Shown in pieces: positions 8,341 through 17,374 of a DNA stretch of 55,982 nt. Origin of the DNA: Rubrivivax sp. (lineage in GTDB: Bacteria > Pseudomonadota > Gammaproteobacteria > Burkholderiales > Burkholderiaceae_C); the NCBI GenBank assembly GCA_026125665.1, contig JAHCKS010000028.1, positions 1-55,982 on the forward strand. Reading direction: 5' to 3'. Numbering within the stretch: the first letter of the stretch is position 1; each line of letters begins with the position of its first letter. The notes under the pieces were generated by a model that worked only from the letters and a program-made list of their open reading frames with translations, ran no database searches and was not told where the DNA came from. The translations under genes and the position numbers were made by a program.

Positions 8341-8776
8341 CGTTGCGGGGGGCGTCCCGGGCACCGGCGCGCCCCAGCTGCCGCGCCACCTCGGCCAGCA
8401 GTTCCTTGATCGCGAAGGGCTTGGTCACGTAGGCGTCGGCGCCGAGCGCCAGCCCCTTCTGCACCTCGACCTCGCGCCCCTTTGCGCTCAGCATCACGAC
8501 ACGCAGGTCGCGCCATTGCGGATTGGCACGGATGCGCTCGCAGACGTCGAAGCCGCTGACGCGCGGCAGCATCACGTCCAGCAGCAGCAGGTCGGGCCGC
8601 TCGGCAGCCAGCGCGTCCAGCGCCTCCTGGCCGTCGCGCGCCACGCGCACGCGGTAGCCCGCCTCCTGCAGCACGAACTCCAGCGACAGCACGATGTTGG
8701 GCTCGTCGTCGGCGACGAGGATGGTGGCCGGGGCCGGGCCGGTCCGGGCGGCGTCGTGCGGGGCGGGGTCGCTCAC
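8333..8776 (-). CDS. Receiver-only response regulator
   Basis: A 147-residue single receiver domain. Acid pocket D23-D24, phospho-acceptor D67 (LLLLDVMLPR), S97 and K119 (VTKPF) are all present; nothing follows the receiver except a short basic tail, so there is no DNA-binding output. The GTG start at 8776 overlaps the stop of the sensor kinase gene as GTGA, indicating translational coupling and a cognate pair. The longer frame to 8893 would lie fully inside the kinase gene. It may signal by protein contact, possibly to the downstream exonuclease or nucleotidyltransferase. Confidence 0.9.
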   Translation of the reverse strand: MSDPAPHDAARTGPAPATILVADDEPNIVLSLEFVLQEAGYRVRVARDGQEALDALAAERPDLLLLDVMLPRVSGFDVCERIRANPQWRDLRVVMLSAKGREVEVQKGLALGADAYVTKPFAIKELLAEVARQLGRAGARDAPRNDG

Positions 8777-11553
8777 GTCGGTGTCACTCCCGGGGCCCGT
8801 GCGCCGCGCGCCGCACGCGACGGCAGGGGCGGTGAGACGCGCGGCAGCGTGAACGAGAACGTCGCGCCGCGGCCGACCTCGCTGGCCAGCCACAGCCGCC
8901 CGCCCAGGCGGCGGATGATCTCGCGGCTGATCGACAGGCCGAGCCCCGACCCCTTCGGCTTGTAGGTCAAGGTGTCGCCGAGCTGGCGGAACTTCTCGAA
9001 GATGTCACGGTGGTGCGCCGGGTCGATGCCCTCGCCATTGTCGGCGACGTCCACCTGCAGCACGTCGGGCCGCTCGTGCAGCGTCACCACCACCTCGCCT
9101 CCTTCCGCGCGGCTGAACTTGGCGGCGTTCGACAGCAGGTTCCACAGCACCTGCGTCACGCGGTCGGCGTCCGAGCGAAGCGTCGGCACCTGGTCGGGCA
9201 GGCGCAGCTCGAGCCGCACGCCGCGCTCGCGGAACAGCGCCGCGGTGCTCGCCGCCGCCTCCTCGATCAGTGCACGCAGGTCGACCTCGCCCGGGTGCCA
9301 GTCCGCCAGGCCGCTCTCGAGCTTGGCCAGGTCGAGCACCTGGTTGATCAGGCGCGTCAGGCGTTCGCTCTCCTTGACGATGACGGCCACGAACTGCGCC
9401 CGCCGCGCGGGCTCCAGGTCGGGGTGGGTGTGCAGGATCTCGGCCATCGCGCGGATCGACGTGAGCGGCGTGCGCAGCTCGTGCGTGACGGTGGAGATGA
9501 AGTCGTCCTTCAGGCGGTCCAGCTCCTGCAGCCGGCGGTTGGCGGCGCGCAGCTCGGCGCTGGCGGCCTCCAGCGCCTTCGACTTGGCCTCCAGCTGGTG
9601 GCTGTAGGCGATGACCTGCGACGCCTCGTCGAGGATGTGCAGCACCTGGTCCATGCCGAGCGGCTCCTCCTTCACGACGGAGGCGACCACCGCGCGCGCC
9701 GACGACGCACCGATGGCGCCGGCGAGCAGCTTTTCGGAGAAGCCGACCAGCTCCGTGTCGGGGCTGATCTCCTGCACCGAAGGCAGGGCGCGGCGCTGCG
9801 CGTAGTCGGCGAGCTCGCTCTGAGCCCTCGCCGGCCCGAGGAAACGCGCGAGCAGCGCCGACACCTCCTGCACCGAAGCGCCGGTGCGCCAGGTGCTGCG
9901 CGGCGCCACCTCGCGCCGGAAGGCGTCGACGAAGTGCGCGGCCTGCGCACGCTCGACCTCGCCCTGGCGGCCGAGCAGCGACACCGCCACGTAGGCGCCG
10001 GTGTTGGCCACGAGGCTCCAGAACAGCGCGTGCGTGGTGCTGTCCAGCCCGCTGAGGCCGAACAGCGCCAGCGGATTGAGCAGGGCCACGCCGAACGGGC
10101 CCGCCTCGATGAACGACACGGGCAGCCAGCCCGAGCGCGCGAACGACGGCAGCAGCAGCGTGTAGCCCCAGACGAGGAAGCCGAGCGTCAGCCCCGCGAG
10201 CGCACCCTCGCGCGTGCCACGCCGCCAGTACATGCCACCGAGCATGGCCGGCGCGAACTGCGCCACCGCCGCGAACGACACCAGCCCGATGGCCACCAGC
10301 GCGTAGGCCTCGCCGGCGACGTGGTAGTAGGCGTAGCCGAGCATCATCAGCACGACGATGGCGCCGCGCCGGATGCCGAGCAGCAGGCCGGTGAGGTCGG
10401 CGCGCCGCGCCAGCACGCCCTGCCGCCAGCGCAGCAGCACCGGCATCACGAGGTCGTTGCAGATCATCGTCGACAGCGCGATCGTCTCCACGATGACCAT
10501 GCCGGTGGCCGCCGACAGCCCGCCGAGGAAGACGAACAGCGTCAGCGCCAGCTGCCCGTGCGCCATTGGCAGCGTCAGCACGAAGGTGTCGGCATCCACC
10601 TGCCCGGCCGGGAAGTGCATCAGGCCGGCCACCGTGATCGGCAGCACGAAGATGTTGATGACGAGCATGTACAGCGGGAACAGCCAGATCGCCTTGGCGA
10701 CATGGTTCTCGTTGACGTTCTCGACCACGCCCACCTGGAACTGGCGCGGCAGGAACAGCACCGCCAGCGCCGAGAGGAACACGAGCGAGGCCCAGGCTCC
10801 GTAGCCGTCTTGCCCGGCGTCCAGCGTCAGCAGCTTCGCCAGTTCCGGCTCGGCGGCGGCGCGCGCCAGCAGCGGCCCGAAGCCGTCGTTCACGACGAAC
10901 GTCACGAAGACGCCGGCGGCGACGAACGCCAGCAGCTTGACGAGGGACTCGAAGGCGATCGCCGCCACCATGCCCTCGTGCCGCTCGGTGGCGTCGAGGT
11001 GCCGCGTGCCGAAGACGATGGTGAAGGCGGCCAGCAGCAGCGCGATGTAGAAGGAACTGTCGCGCCAGACCTCCACCACCACGCCCTTGGGCGGCATCAC
11101 CACGGCCGGGTACTGCAGCACGACGGCGAAGCTCACCGACACCGCCTTCAGCTGCAGCGCGATGTACGGGATGATGCCCACCACCGCGATCAGCGTGACG
11201 AGGCCGCCGAGCAGCGCGCTCTTGCCGTAGCGCGCGGCGACGAAGTCGGCGATGGACGTGATGCGCTGCGCCTTGCTGATGCGGATCATCTTGCGCAGCA
11301 CGACCCAGCCGAGCGCGAAGGCGAGCGTCGGCCCGAGGTAGATCGGCAGGAACCCCGGGCCGCTGGCGGCGGCGCGGCCGACGCTGCCGTAGAACGTCCA
11401 CGACGTGGCGTAGACGGCCAGCGACAGCGCGTAGATCGTCGGGTTGGCGATGATCGAGCGCCCGGCGTCGGCACGCTTGTCGCCGAAATAGGCGATGGCG
11501 AACAGCACGCCGAGGTAGGCGAACGAGATCAGGATGACGCCGGCGAGGAGCAT
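8773..11553 (-). CDS. Sodium:solute symporter-histidine kinase fusion (CbrA-like sensor)
   Basis: A 926-residue protein. Residues 1 to about 530 form a 12-13-helix SSS/SLC5 transporter domain. A linker (about 560-680, possibly STAC-like, ending in a coiled coil) leads to a complete histidine kinase: H691 in THELRTPLTSI, N box NLLSNAAKF (805-813), DNGEGID (838-844) and GSGLGLS (868-874). The architecture resembles CbrA, which couples nutrient sensing or transport to phosphorelay. It overlaps the receiver gene by 4 nt. A second, true symporter lies further down the cluster, so this one may report on the same solute. The ligand is unknown. Confidence 0.9.
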   Translation of the reverse strand: MLLAGVILISFAYLGVLFAIAYFGDKRADAGRSIIANPTIYALSLAVYATSWTFYGSVGRAAASGPGFLPIYLGPTLAFALGWVVLRKMIRISKAQRITSIADFVAARYGKSALLGGLVTLIAVVGIIPYIALQLKAVSVSFAVVLQYPAVVMPPKGVVVEVWRDSSFYIALLLAAFTIVFGTRHLDATERHEGMVAAIAFESLVKLLAFVAAGVFVTFVVNDGFGPLLARAAAEPELAKLLTLDAGQDGYGAWASLVFLSALAVLFLPRQFQVGVVENVNENHVAKAIWLFPLYMLVINIFVLPITVAGLMHFPAGQVDADTFVLTLPMAHGQLALTLFVFLGGLSAATGMVIVETIALSTMICNDLVMPVLLRWRQGVLARRADLTGLLLGIRRGAIVVLMMLGYAYYHVAGEAYALVAIGLVSFAAVAQFAPAMLGGMYWRRGTREGALAGLTLGFLVWGYTLLLPSFARSGWLPVSFIEAGPFGVALLNPLALFGLSGLDSTTHALFWSLVANTGAYVAVSLLGRQGEVERAQAAHFVDAFRREVAPRSTWRTGASVQEVSALLARFLGPARAQSELADYAQRRALPSVQEISPDTELVGFSEKLLAGAIGASSARAVVASVVKEEPLGMDQVLHILDEASQVIAYSHQLEAKSKALEAASAELRAANRRLQELDRLKDDFISTVTHELRTPLTSIRAMAEILHTHPDLEPARRAQFVAVIVKESERLTRLINQVLDLAKLESGLADWHPGEVDLRALIEEAAASTAALFRERGVRLELRLPDQVPTLRSDADRVTQVLWNLLSNAAKFSRAEGGEVVVTLHERPDVLQVDVADNGEGIDPAHHRDIFEKFRQLGDTLTYKPKGSGLGLSISREIIRRLGGRLWLASEVGRGATFSFTLPRVSPPLPSRAARGARAPGVTPT

Positions 11554-11592
11554 GCGGGCCTTGCGCTCGATCTGCCCGTGCGGGGCTGCCGG

Positions 11593-11934
11593 TCAGGGTC
11601 GCCGATCGCGCACGTCGCCGCGGCCCGGTGTGGCGGGTGTCGCGGTCGTGGCGGGCGCCGCATGCGCGGCGCCCGCCCCGCCCTGCCCCTCGTCCACCGC
11701 CTCGGCCGGCTCGCCGAGCGCGTCCGCCGCGTCGTGCGGCGCGCGCCGCCACGCGGCCAGCGCCAGCAGCGCGATCAGGCCGCCCCAGGCGCCGAACAGG
11801 TAGGCGTAGAGCACCGGGATGCCGAGCACGAACTCGGCCCGGTTGAAGACGGCCAGCAGCGGGTACGTCAGCAGCAGCACGCCGAGCGCGAAGAGGGCGA
11901 CGAGGCGCTGCGACTGGTCGGGCTGCAGGCCCAT
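11593..11934 (-). CDS. Small two-helix membrane protein
   Basis: A 113-residue protein with two hydrophobic helices (about 11-30 and 38-61) and a disordered Ala/Gly/Pro/Thr-rich tail. I do not recognise a named family with certainty. It sits 39 nt upstream of the symporter-kinase gene, the position taken by the small CbrX-type or subunit proteins near SSS-type sensors, so an accessory role for that sensor is plausible. ATG at 11934. Confidence 0.65.
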   Translation of the reverse strand: MGLQPDQSQRLVALFALGVLLLTYPLLAVFNRAEFVLGIPVLYAYLFGAWGGLIALLALAAWRRAPHDAADALGEPAEAVDEGQGGAGAAHAAPATTATPATPGRGDVRDRRP

Positions 11935-11970
11935 CGTCGTGCTCCGGCGCCGCGCCCGCCCGCGCTGCGC

Positions 11971-12549
11971 CTAGCGAGCCGGCTCTCCGGCCCGCAAGCC
12001 GGTCTCGCGCTCGAGCTGCGCCGCCACCTTCGGCTCGAAGCCCCTGAGGTGGCGGATGATCTTCAGCGCCTCCTCGGGCTGCGCGCGGTCGACCTGCACG
12101 CGCGCCAGCTGGTACCAGCCGTACGGGCTCATCGGCTGCAGCTCGGTGTTCTTCTTCAGCGCCGCGACGGCGGCGTCGTAGCGCTTCAGGCGGATCAATG
12201 CGAGGCCCATGCCGTACCAGGCGCGATCGAGCTTCGGGTCGATCGACGTGGCCCGCTCGAAGGCGGCGATCGCCTCCTCGCAGCGGCCGGCGGCCTCGAG
12301 CATGAAGCCGTGGTTGAACCAGCCGGCCGCGTCGTCGGGCGCGGCCTCCACGAGCTGCCCGTAGGCAGCGAAGGCCTCGTCCGAGCGCCCCGTCTCGGCG
12401 AGCACGTGCGCGCGGCTGGACAGCGCGTAGCGGTCGCCGGGCCAGCGGCGCAGCATCTCGTCGAACACCTGCAGCGCCGCCTCGCGGCGCGCGAAGACCA
12501 GCAGGGCGATGCCGCGCAGCTTGAGCCACAGGTAGTCGAGGCGGCGCAT
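11971..12549 (-). CDS. Tetratricopeptide repeat protein
   Basis: A 192-residue protein with about four TPR units, for example residues near 40-70 (ALSSRAHVLAETGRSDEAF), then GWFNHGFMLEAAGRCEEAI, AWYGMGLALIRLKRYDAAV and YGWYQLARVQVDRAQPEEAL. The N terminus (LWLKLRGIALLVFARR) is mildly hydrophobic and could touch the membrane. TPRs are protein-docking scaffolds. ATG 12549 is chosen since the frame upstream is Arg-rich and not TPR-like. It lies between YggT and the small membrane protein, in the same direction as the sensor cluster. Function unknown. Confidence 0.8.
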   Translation of the reverse strand: MRRLDYLWLKLRGIALLVFARREAALQVFDEMLRRWPGDRYALSSRAHVLAETGRSDEAFAAYGQLVEAAPDDAAGWFNHGFMLEAAGRCEEAIAAFERATSIDPKLDRAWYGMGLALIRLKRYDAAVAALKKNTELQPMSPYGWYQLARVQVDRAQPEEALKIIRHLRGFEPKVAAQLERETGLRAGEPAR

Positions 12550-12607
12550 CAGGCGCCCTCCGCATGGCGCGCCGCGGCGCCGATCGGGCGAGGGCCGGGC
12601 GAGCGGC

Positions 12608-12913
12608 TCACTGGCAGATCCCCTGCCCCACCAGGCCCGCCCTGACGCACTGGTCGATGCGTTCGAAGGTGACGATGGCGTAGACGAGCAGCAGCAGGAA
12701 GAACGTGACCACAGGCACGTGCGTATCGGCCACCTGCCGCGGCGTGACCTTGCGCACGACGAAGGTGAACGGCCTGGAGACCGTGCGCAGCAGCGTGTAG
12801 AAGAGGTTCTGCTCGCGCCTGGCGCCGGCCAGCACGTAGAGCACACCCTGCCCGGCGAGCGCCAGCAGCGCGATGTAGAGCACCAGTTGCACGTACTTCA
12901 GGAAGATGAGCAT
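12608..12913 (-). CDS. YggT-like inner-membrane protein
   Basis: A 101-residue protein with two hydrophobic helices (about 5-28 and 66-84) linked by a basic segment (LLRTVSRPFTFVVRKVTPRQV). The pattern hydrophobic helix, RPF..V..., hydrophobic helix resembles the YggT family. It heads the minus-strand cluster running down to the symporter. No enzymatic motif. Function unknown in this context. Confidence 0.65.
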   Translation of the reverse strand: MLIFLKYVQLVLYIALLALAGQGVLYVLAGARREQNLFYTLLRTVSRPFTFVVRKVTPRQVADTHVPVVTFFLLLLVYAIVTFERIDQCVRAGLVGQGICQ

Positions 12914-13071
12914 GGCCGCCCCGGCCTTCTTGCGTCGCCAACGACAGACACGCCATTGTCCGCCGCCGTCACGCAGGCCGGCACCGCCAGCGCCTTGGGC
13001 GGGCTAGGTGTTTCCCTGGAGTCCCGGGCAAGCCGATCGTCAGGGCACGGTCAGGTGCCTGCACGGCACCG
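12914..13071 (-). other. Intergenic region between ppsA and the YggT-like gene
   Basis: A 158-nt gap. Next to the ppsA stop there is a GGTGCC/GGCACC hairpin (13054-13070) without a U-tract, a weak terminator candidate. The rest should hold the promoter for the cluster headed by the YggT-like gene, but I see no clear boxes. Confidence 0.3.
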
Positions 13072-15504
13072 TCAGCGCTGCGCGAGCCTCAGCCACGTCT
13101 CGACGACGGTGTCGGGGTTGAGCGAGATCGAGACGATGCCTTCGCTGGCCAGCCAGTCGGCGAAGTCGGCATGGTCGCTCGGGCCCTGCCCGCAGATGCC
13201 CACGTACTTGCCGGTGGCGCGGCAGGCGGTGATGGCACGCGAGATCAGTGCCTTCACCGCCGGGTCGCGCTCGTCGAAGTCGTGCGCCAGCTGTTCCAGG
13301 CCGCTGTCGCGGTCCAGGCCCAGCGTGAGCTGCGTGAGGTCGTTGCTGCCGATGCTCATGCCGTCGAAGTGCTCGAGGAACTGCTCGGCCAGGATGGCGT
13401 TGCTCGGCACCTCGCACATCATGATCAGCCTCAGGCCGTTGGTGCCTCGCTTGAGGCCGCGCTCGGCGAGCATGCGCACGACCGCCTCCGCCTGCTTCAC
13501 CGTGCGCACGAAGGGCACCATGATCTCGACGTTGGTGAAGCCCATGTCGTTGCGCACGCGCCTGAGGGCCTCGCATTCCATCGCGAAGGCATCGCCGAAC
13601 TCGCCGCTGATGTAGCGGCTGGCCCCGCGGAAGCCGAGCATCGGGTTCTCCTCGTCGGGCTCGTAGCGCGTGCCGCCGATGAGCTTGCGGTACTCGTTGC
13701 TCTTGAAGTCGGACAGGCGAACGATCACCGGCTTCGGCCAGAACGCCGCGGCGATCGTCGCCACGCCCTCGGCGAGCTTGTCGACGTAGAACGCGCGCGG
13801 GCTGGCGTGGCCGCGGGCCACCGACTCCACGGCCTTCTTCAGCTCGGGATCGACGTTCGGGTAGTCGAGGATCGCCTTCGGGTGCACGCCGATGTTGTTG
13901 TTGATGATGAACTCCAGCCGCGCCAGGCCGACGCCGGAGTTGGGGATCTGCGCGAAATCGAAGGCGAGCGTCGGGTTACCGACGTTCATCATGATCTTGA
14001 TCGGGCAGTACGGCATCTCGCCGCGCTTGACCTCGGTGATCTCGGTCTCGAGCAGGCCGTCGTAGACGTAGCCGGTGTCGCCCTCGGCGCACGAGACGGT
14101 GACCAGCGCCCCTTCGGCGATCTTCTCGGTGGCGTTGCCGCAACCCACCACCGCCGGGATGCCGAGCTCGCGCGCGATGATCGCGGCGTGGCACGTGCGC
14201 CCGCCGCGGTCGGTGACGATGGCCGCGGCGCGCTTCATCACCGGCTCCCAGTTCGGGTCGGTCATCTCGGTGACGAGGATGTCGCCCGGCTGCACGCGCT
14301 CCATCTCGGCCGGGCTGCGCACCAGGCGCACGGTGCCCGTGCCGACCTTCTGGCCGATGGCGCGGCCTTCGGCCAGCACCGGCGTCTTGCGGCGGTCGCC
14401 CTTGAGCCTGAAGCGCTGCTCGACGCGGCCGGCCGCGCCGCTGTGGCTCTTCACCGTCTCCGGCCGGGCCTGCAGGATGTAGAGCAGGCCGTCTTCGCCG
14501 TCCCTGCCCCACTCGATGTCCATCGGCCGGCCGTAGTGCTTCTCGATCACCAGCGCATAACGCGCCAGCTCGATGACGTCGGCGTCGGCCAGCGAGTAGC
14601 GGTTGCGCTGTTCCGGCGGCGTGTCCGCCACCTTCACCAGGCGGCCGCTGGCCGCCTTCTCGGCGGCGCTGGCGAACTGCATGCGCTGCAGCTTCGAGCC
14701 GAGCGAGCGGCGGATGATCGGGAAACGGCCGGCCGCGAGCGTCGGCTTGTGCACGTAGAACTCGTCGGGATTGACGGCGCCCTGCACCACCGTCTCGCCG
14801 AGGCCGTAGCTCGACGTGATGAACACCACCTGGTCGAAGCCGGACTCGGTGTCGATGGTGAACATGACCCCCGCGCTGCCCAGGTCGGAACGCACCATGC
14901 GCTGCACGCCGGCCGACAGCGCCACGTCGGAGTGCGCAAAGCCCTTGTGCACGCGGTAGCTGATGGCGCGGTCGTTGTACAGCGACGCAAAGACCTCCTT
15001 CACGCGGTGCAGCACCTCGTCGATGCCATGCACGTTGAGGAAGGTCTCTTGCTGCCCGGCGAACGAGGCGTCGGGCAGGTCCTCGGCGGTGGCCGAGCTG
15101 CGCACGGCGAAGCTGGCATTCGGATGGTCGGCGGCGAGCCGTTGGTAGTGCTCGCGAATCTTCGCCTCCAGCTCGGGCGGGAACGGCGTGTCGGCCACCC
15201 AGGCGCGGATCTGCGCCCCGGCCTCGGCCAGCGCGCGCACGTCGTCGACGTCGAGCGCGGCGAGCTTGCGGTGGATGCGCTCGCCCAGGCCCTCGTGCTG
15301 CAGGAACTGCCGGAACGCCAGCGCGGTGGTGGCGAAGCCGCCGGGCACGCGCACGCCGCTGGCGGCCAGTTGGCTGATCATCTCGCCGAGGCTGGCGTTC
15401 TTGCCGCCCACCACCTCGACGTCGGTCATCCTCAGCTGTTCGAACGGGACGACCAGGGCGGCCATCGCCTGCCCAACGGCGGGCCGTGCAGCGGCGTTTG
15501 ACAT
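13072..15504 (-). CDS. ppsA: Phosphoenolpyruvate synthase
   Basis: An 810-residue enzyme converting pyruvate, ATP and water to PEP, AMP and phosphate in gluconeogenesis. N-terminal ATP-grasp-like domain ([28 protein letters not shown]), phospho-histidine domain with H439 in GGRTCHAAI, and PEP-utilising TIM barrel ending with C771 in ICGQGPSDH, the catalytic proton donor region. Length is normal. ATG 15504 starts [12 protein letters not shown]. Divergent from ppsR, whose product toggles PpsA activity by phosphorylating the threonine beside the catalytic His (T437 here). Confidence 0.97.
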   Translation of the reverse strand: MSNAAARPAVGQAMAALVVPFEQLRMTDVEVVGGKNASLGEMISQLAASGVRVPGGFATTALAFRQFLQHEGLGERIHRKLAALDVDDVRALAEAGAQIRAWVADTPFPPELEAKIREHYQRLAADHPNASFAVRSSATAEDLPDASFAGQQETFLNVHGIDEVLHRVKEVFASLYNDRAISYRVHKGFAHSDVALSAGVQRMVRSDLGSAGVMFTIDTESGFDQVVFITSSYGLGETVVQGAVNPDEFYVHKPTLAAGRFPIIRRSLGSKLQRMQFASAAEKAASGRLVKVADTPPEQRNRYSLADADVIELARYALVIEKHYGRPMDIEWGRDGEDGLLYILQARPETVKSHSGAAGRVEQRFRLKGDRRKTPVLAEGRAIGQKVGTGTVRLVRSPAEMERVQPGDILVTEMTDPNWEPVMKRAAAIVTDRGGRTCHAAIIARELGIPAVVGCGNATEKIAEGALVTVSCAEGDTGYVYDGLLETEITEVKRGEMPYCPIKIMMNVGNPTLAFDFAQIPNSGVGLARLEFIINNNIGVHPKAILDYPNVDPELKKAVESVARGHASPRAFYVDKLAEGVATIAAAFWPKPVIVRLSDFKSNEYRKLIGGTRYEPDEENPMLGFRGASRYISGEFGDAFAMECEALRRVRNDMGFTNVEIMVPFVRTVKQAEAVVRMLAERGLKRGTNGLRLIMMCEVPSNAILAEQFLEHFDGMSIGSNDLTQLTLGLDRDSGLEQLAHDFDERDPAVKALISRAITACRATGKYVGICGQGPSDHADFADWLASEGIVSISLNPDTVVETWLRLAQR

Positions 15505-15721
15505 GGGAAAGCTCCGTGATGAGGGGAAACCGGTGCTTCCGCATGCGCGCGCCGAACCTGCGCGGCCGCGCGACGCGGCGTTGCGGCCGAGGCGACGGGC
15601 GACGAGCCTGGCAGGTTCACGGGCGGGGGCGCTGCGGGGAAAACTGCGGCGGATTCTAAGGAGATTGCTCCTATGATGGCCCGCGCCTGCCGCCCCCCGG
15701 CCCGGCGGTCGGAAAGTCTCC
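15505..15721. promoter_or_regulatory. Divergent ppsA/ppsR promoter region
   Basis: A 217-nt divergent intergenic region. It contains a perfect inverted repeat AGGAG-ATTG-CTCCT (15659-15672), flanked by a minus-strand TAGAAT (15652-15657, candidate ppsA -10) and a plus-strand TATGAT (15672-15677, candidate ppsR -10). No good -35 boxes. The repeat lies between the two candidate -10 boxes, so it could be a shared operator. Tentative. Confidence 0.35.
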
Positions 15722-16546
15722 ATGCCCGAACGAACCGTGTTCTTTGTCTCGGACGGCACCGGCATCACGGCCGAGACCTTCGGCAACAGCATCCTGGCGC
15801 AGTTCGAAGGCAAGCCGCGCCACGTGCGCCGGCCCTTCATCGACAGCGTCGACAAGGCGCTGGCCGTGGTCAGCGAGATCAACGAGGTGGCGCTGCGCGA
15901 AGGCAAGCGGCCGATCGTCTTCATCACGCTCGTCAACGACGAGGTGCGCGACATCGTCACCGGCGGGCAGACGCAGGCGCTGGTGCTGGACATGTTCCGC
16001 ACCTTCGTCGAGCCGCTGGAGCAGGAGTTCGGCGTCAAGAGCAGCCACCGCATCGGCCGCTTCCCCGACGTCAGCGCCAGCCGCGAGTACCACGACCGCA
16101 TCGAGGCCATCAACTTCAGCCTCGCGCACGACGACGGCCAGAGCGCACGCAACCTGGCGGCCGCCGACGTCATCCTGCTGGGCGTCAGCCGCAGCGGCAA
16201 GACGCCGACCTCGTTGTACCTGGCGATGCAGCACGGCATCAAGGCCGCCAACTACCCGCTGATCCCGGAGGACTTCGAGCGCGGCCGGCTGCCCTCGGTG
16301 CTGGCGCCCTACAGGAAGAAGTGCTTCGGCCTGACGATCGACCCGGCGCGGCTGACGCAGATCCGGCACGAGCGGCGGCCGGGCAGCCGCTACGCGGCGC
16401 TGGACAACTGCCGCTACGAGGTGAGCGAGGCCGAGGCGATGATGCGGCGCGAAGGCATCAGCTGGCTCAGCTCGACGCACAAGTCGATCGAGGAGATCGC
16501 CACGACGATCCTGCGCGACCTGCGGCCGGACCGCCTCGTCTACTGA
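15722..16546 (+). CDS. ppsR: PEP synthase regulatory protein (bifunctional kinase/pyrophosphorylase)
   Basis: A 274-residue DUF299-family protein. It inactivates PEP synthase by ADP-dependent Thr phosphorylation and reactivates it by Pi-dependent phosphorolysis. N-terminal [20 protein letters not shown] and the P-loop-like [11 protein letters not shown] at 154-164 are family signatures. Length is typical (about 270-280). It faces away from ppsA, its target. Its stop overlaps by 7 nt the convergent RNA methyltransferase gene. Confidence 0.96.
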   Translation: MPERTVFFVSDGTGITAETFGNSILAQFEGKPRHVRRPFIDSVDKALAVVSEINEVALREGKRPIVFITLVNDEVRDIVTGGQTQALVLDMFRTFVEPLEQEFGVKSSHRIGRFPDVSASREYHDRIEAINFSLAHDDGQSARNLAAADVILLGVSRSGKTPTSLYLAMQHGIKAANYPLIPEDFERGRLPSVLAPYRKKCFGLTIDPARLTQIRHERRPGSRYAALDNCRYEVSEAEAMMRREGISWLSSTHKSIEEIATTILRDLRPDRLVY

Positions 16547-17343
16547 TCGGCGCGTGGTGCCGTCGCGGCGGCGCGCCGGCGCATCGACTCGTACAGGCAC
16601 ACGGCGGCCGCGGCCGCGACGTTGAGCGACTCCTCGCCGCCGGGCTGCGGGATGCGCAGCTCCAGCGCGCACATCGCCAGCAGCTCCTCCGCGACACCCT
16701 GCCCTTCGTGGCCCAGCACCCAGGCGCACGGGTCGGGCAGACGTGCATCGGGCAGCGCGATGTCGGCATGCGAGCCGGTCGCCACCAGCGGCACCCGCAG
16801 CGCCTTCAGCGCCGCAGCTTCGAGCCCCTCGCGCAGCGCGAGGCCGAAGTGCGCCCCCATGCCGGCCCGCAGCACCTTGGGCGACCAGAGGCTGGCCGTG
16901 CCCTTCAGCGCCAGCACCTGGCGCACGCCGAAGGCGGCGGCGCTGCGCAGCATGCTGCCGACGTTGCCGGCGTCCTGCACGCGATCGAGCACGAGCGTGG
17001 CAGCGCGCGGCTCGATCTCCGCTGGCGCCGGCAGGTCGATCAGCCACCCGACGCCGGCCGGCGACTCGAGTGTCGACACCGACGCGAACAGCGCGCTCGG
17101 CAGCACGACCACGCGCGCCGCGGCGTGCGCCAGCACCTGCAGCGCCGGCTCGCCGAGCGCACGTTCGTCGAAGATCACCTGCTGCGGCACCAGCCCGCGC
17201 GCCAGCGCGGCGCGGCACAGGTGGTCGCCTTCGAGCCACAGCGCACCCACCTTCCGGTAGCCGGCCGGGTCCTGCACCAGCTGGCGCAGGTGCACGAGCA
17301 GCGGGTTGCTGCGCGAGCGGATCACCTGCACCGTGCCGTCCAC
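16540..17343 (-). CDS. TrmH/SpoU family RNA 2'-O-methyltransferase
   Basis: A 267-residue SPOUT methyltransferase. N-terminal substrate-binding region (IRSRSNPLLVHLRQL, LWLEGDHLCRAAL) and the three SpoU motifs: VLDRVQDAGNVGSMLRSAAA, WVLGHEGQGV and PQPGGEESLNVAAAAAV. It methylates a ribose in rRNA or tRNA using S-adenosylmethionine; the exact target is unknown. The GTG at 17343 is chosen because GGAGG lies 6 nt upstream and the longer frame overlaps rnhB with Pro/Arg-rich sequence. It ends convergently with ppsR. Confidence 0.88.
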   Translation of the reverse strand: MDGTVQVIRSRSNPLLVHLRQLVQDPAGYRKVGALWLEGDHLCRAALARGLVPQQVIFDERALGEPALQVLAHAAARVVVLPSALFASVSTLESPAGVGWLIDLPAPAEIEPRAATLVLDRVQDAGNVGSMLRSAAAFGVRQVLALKGTASLWSPKVLRAGMGAHFGLALREGLEAAALKALRVPLVATGSHADIALPDARLPDPCAWVLGHEGQGVAEELLAMCALELRIPQPGGEESLNVAAAAAVCLYESMRRRAAATAPRADQ

Positions 17344-17374
17344 TGCCGCCTCCGGTTTGGCGCCGGGCCCGCGC

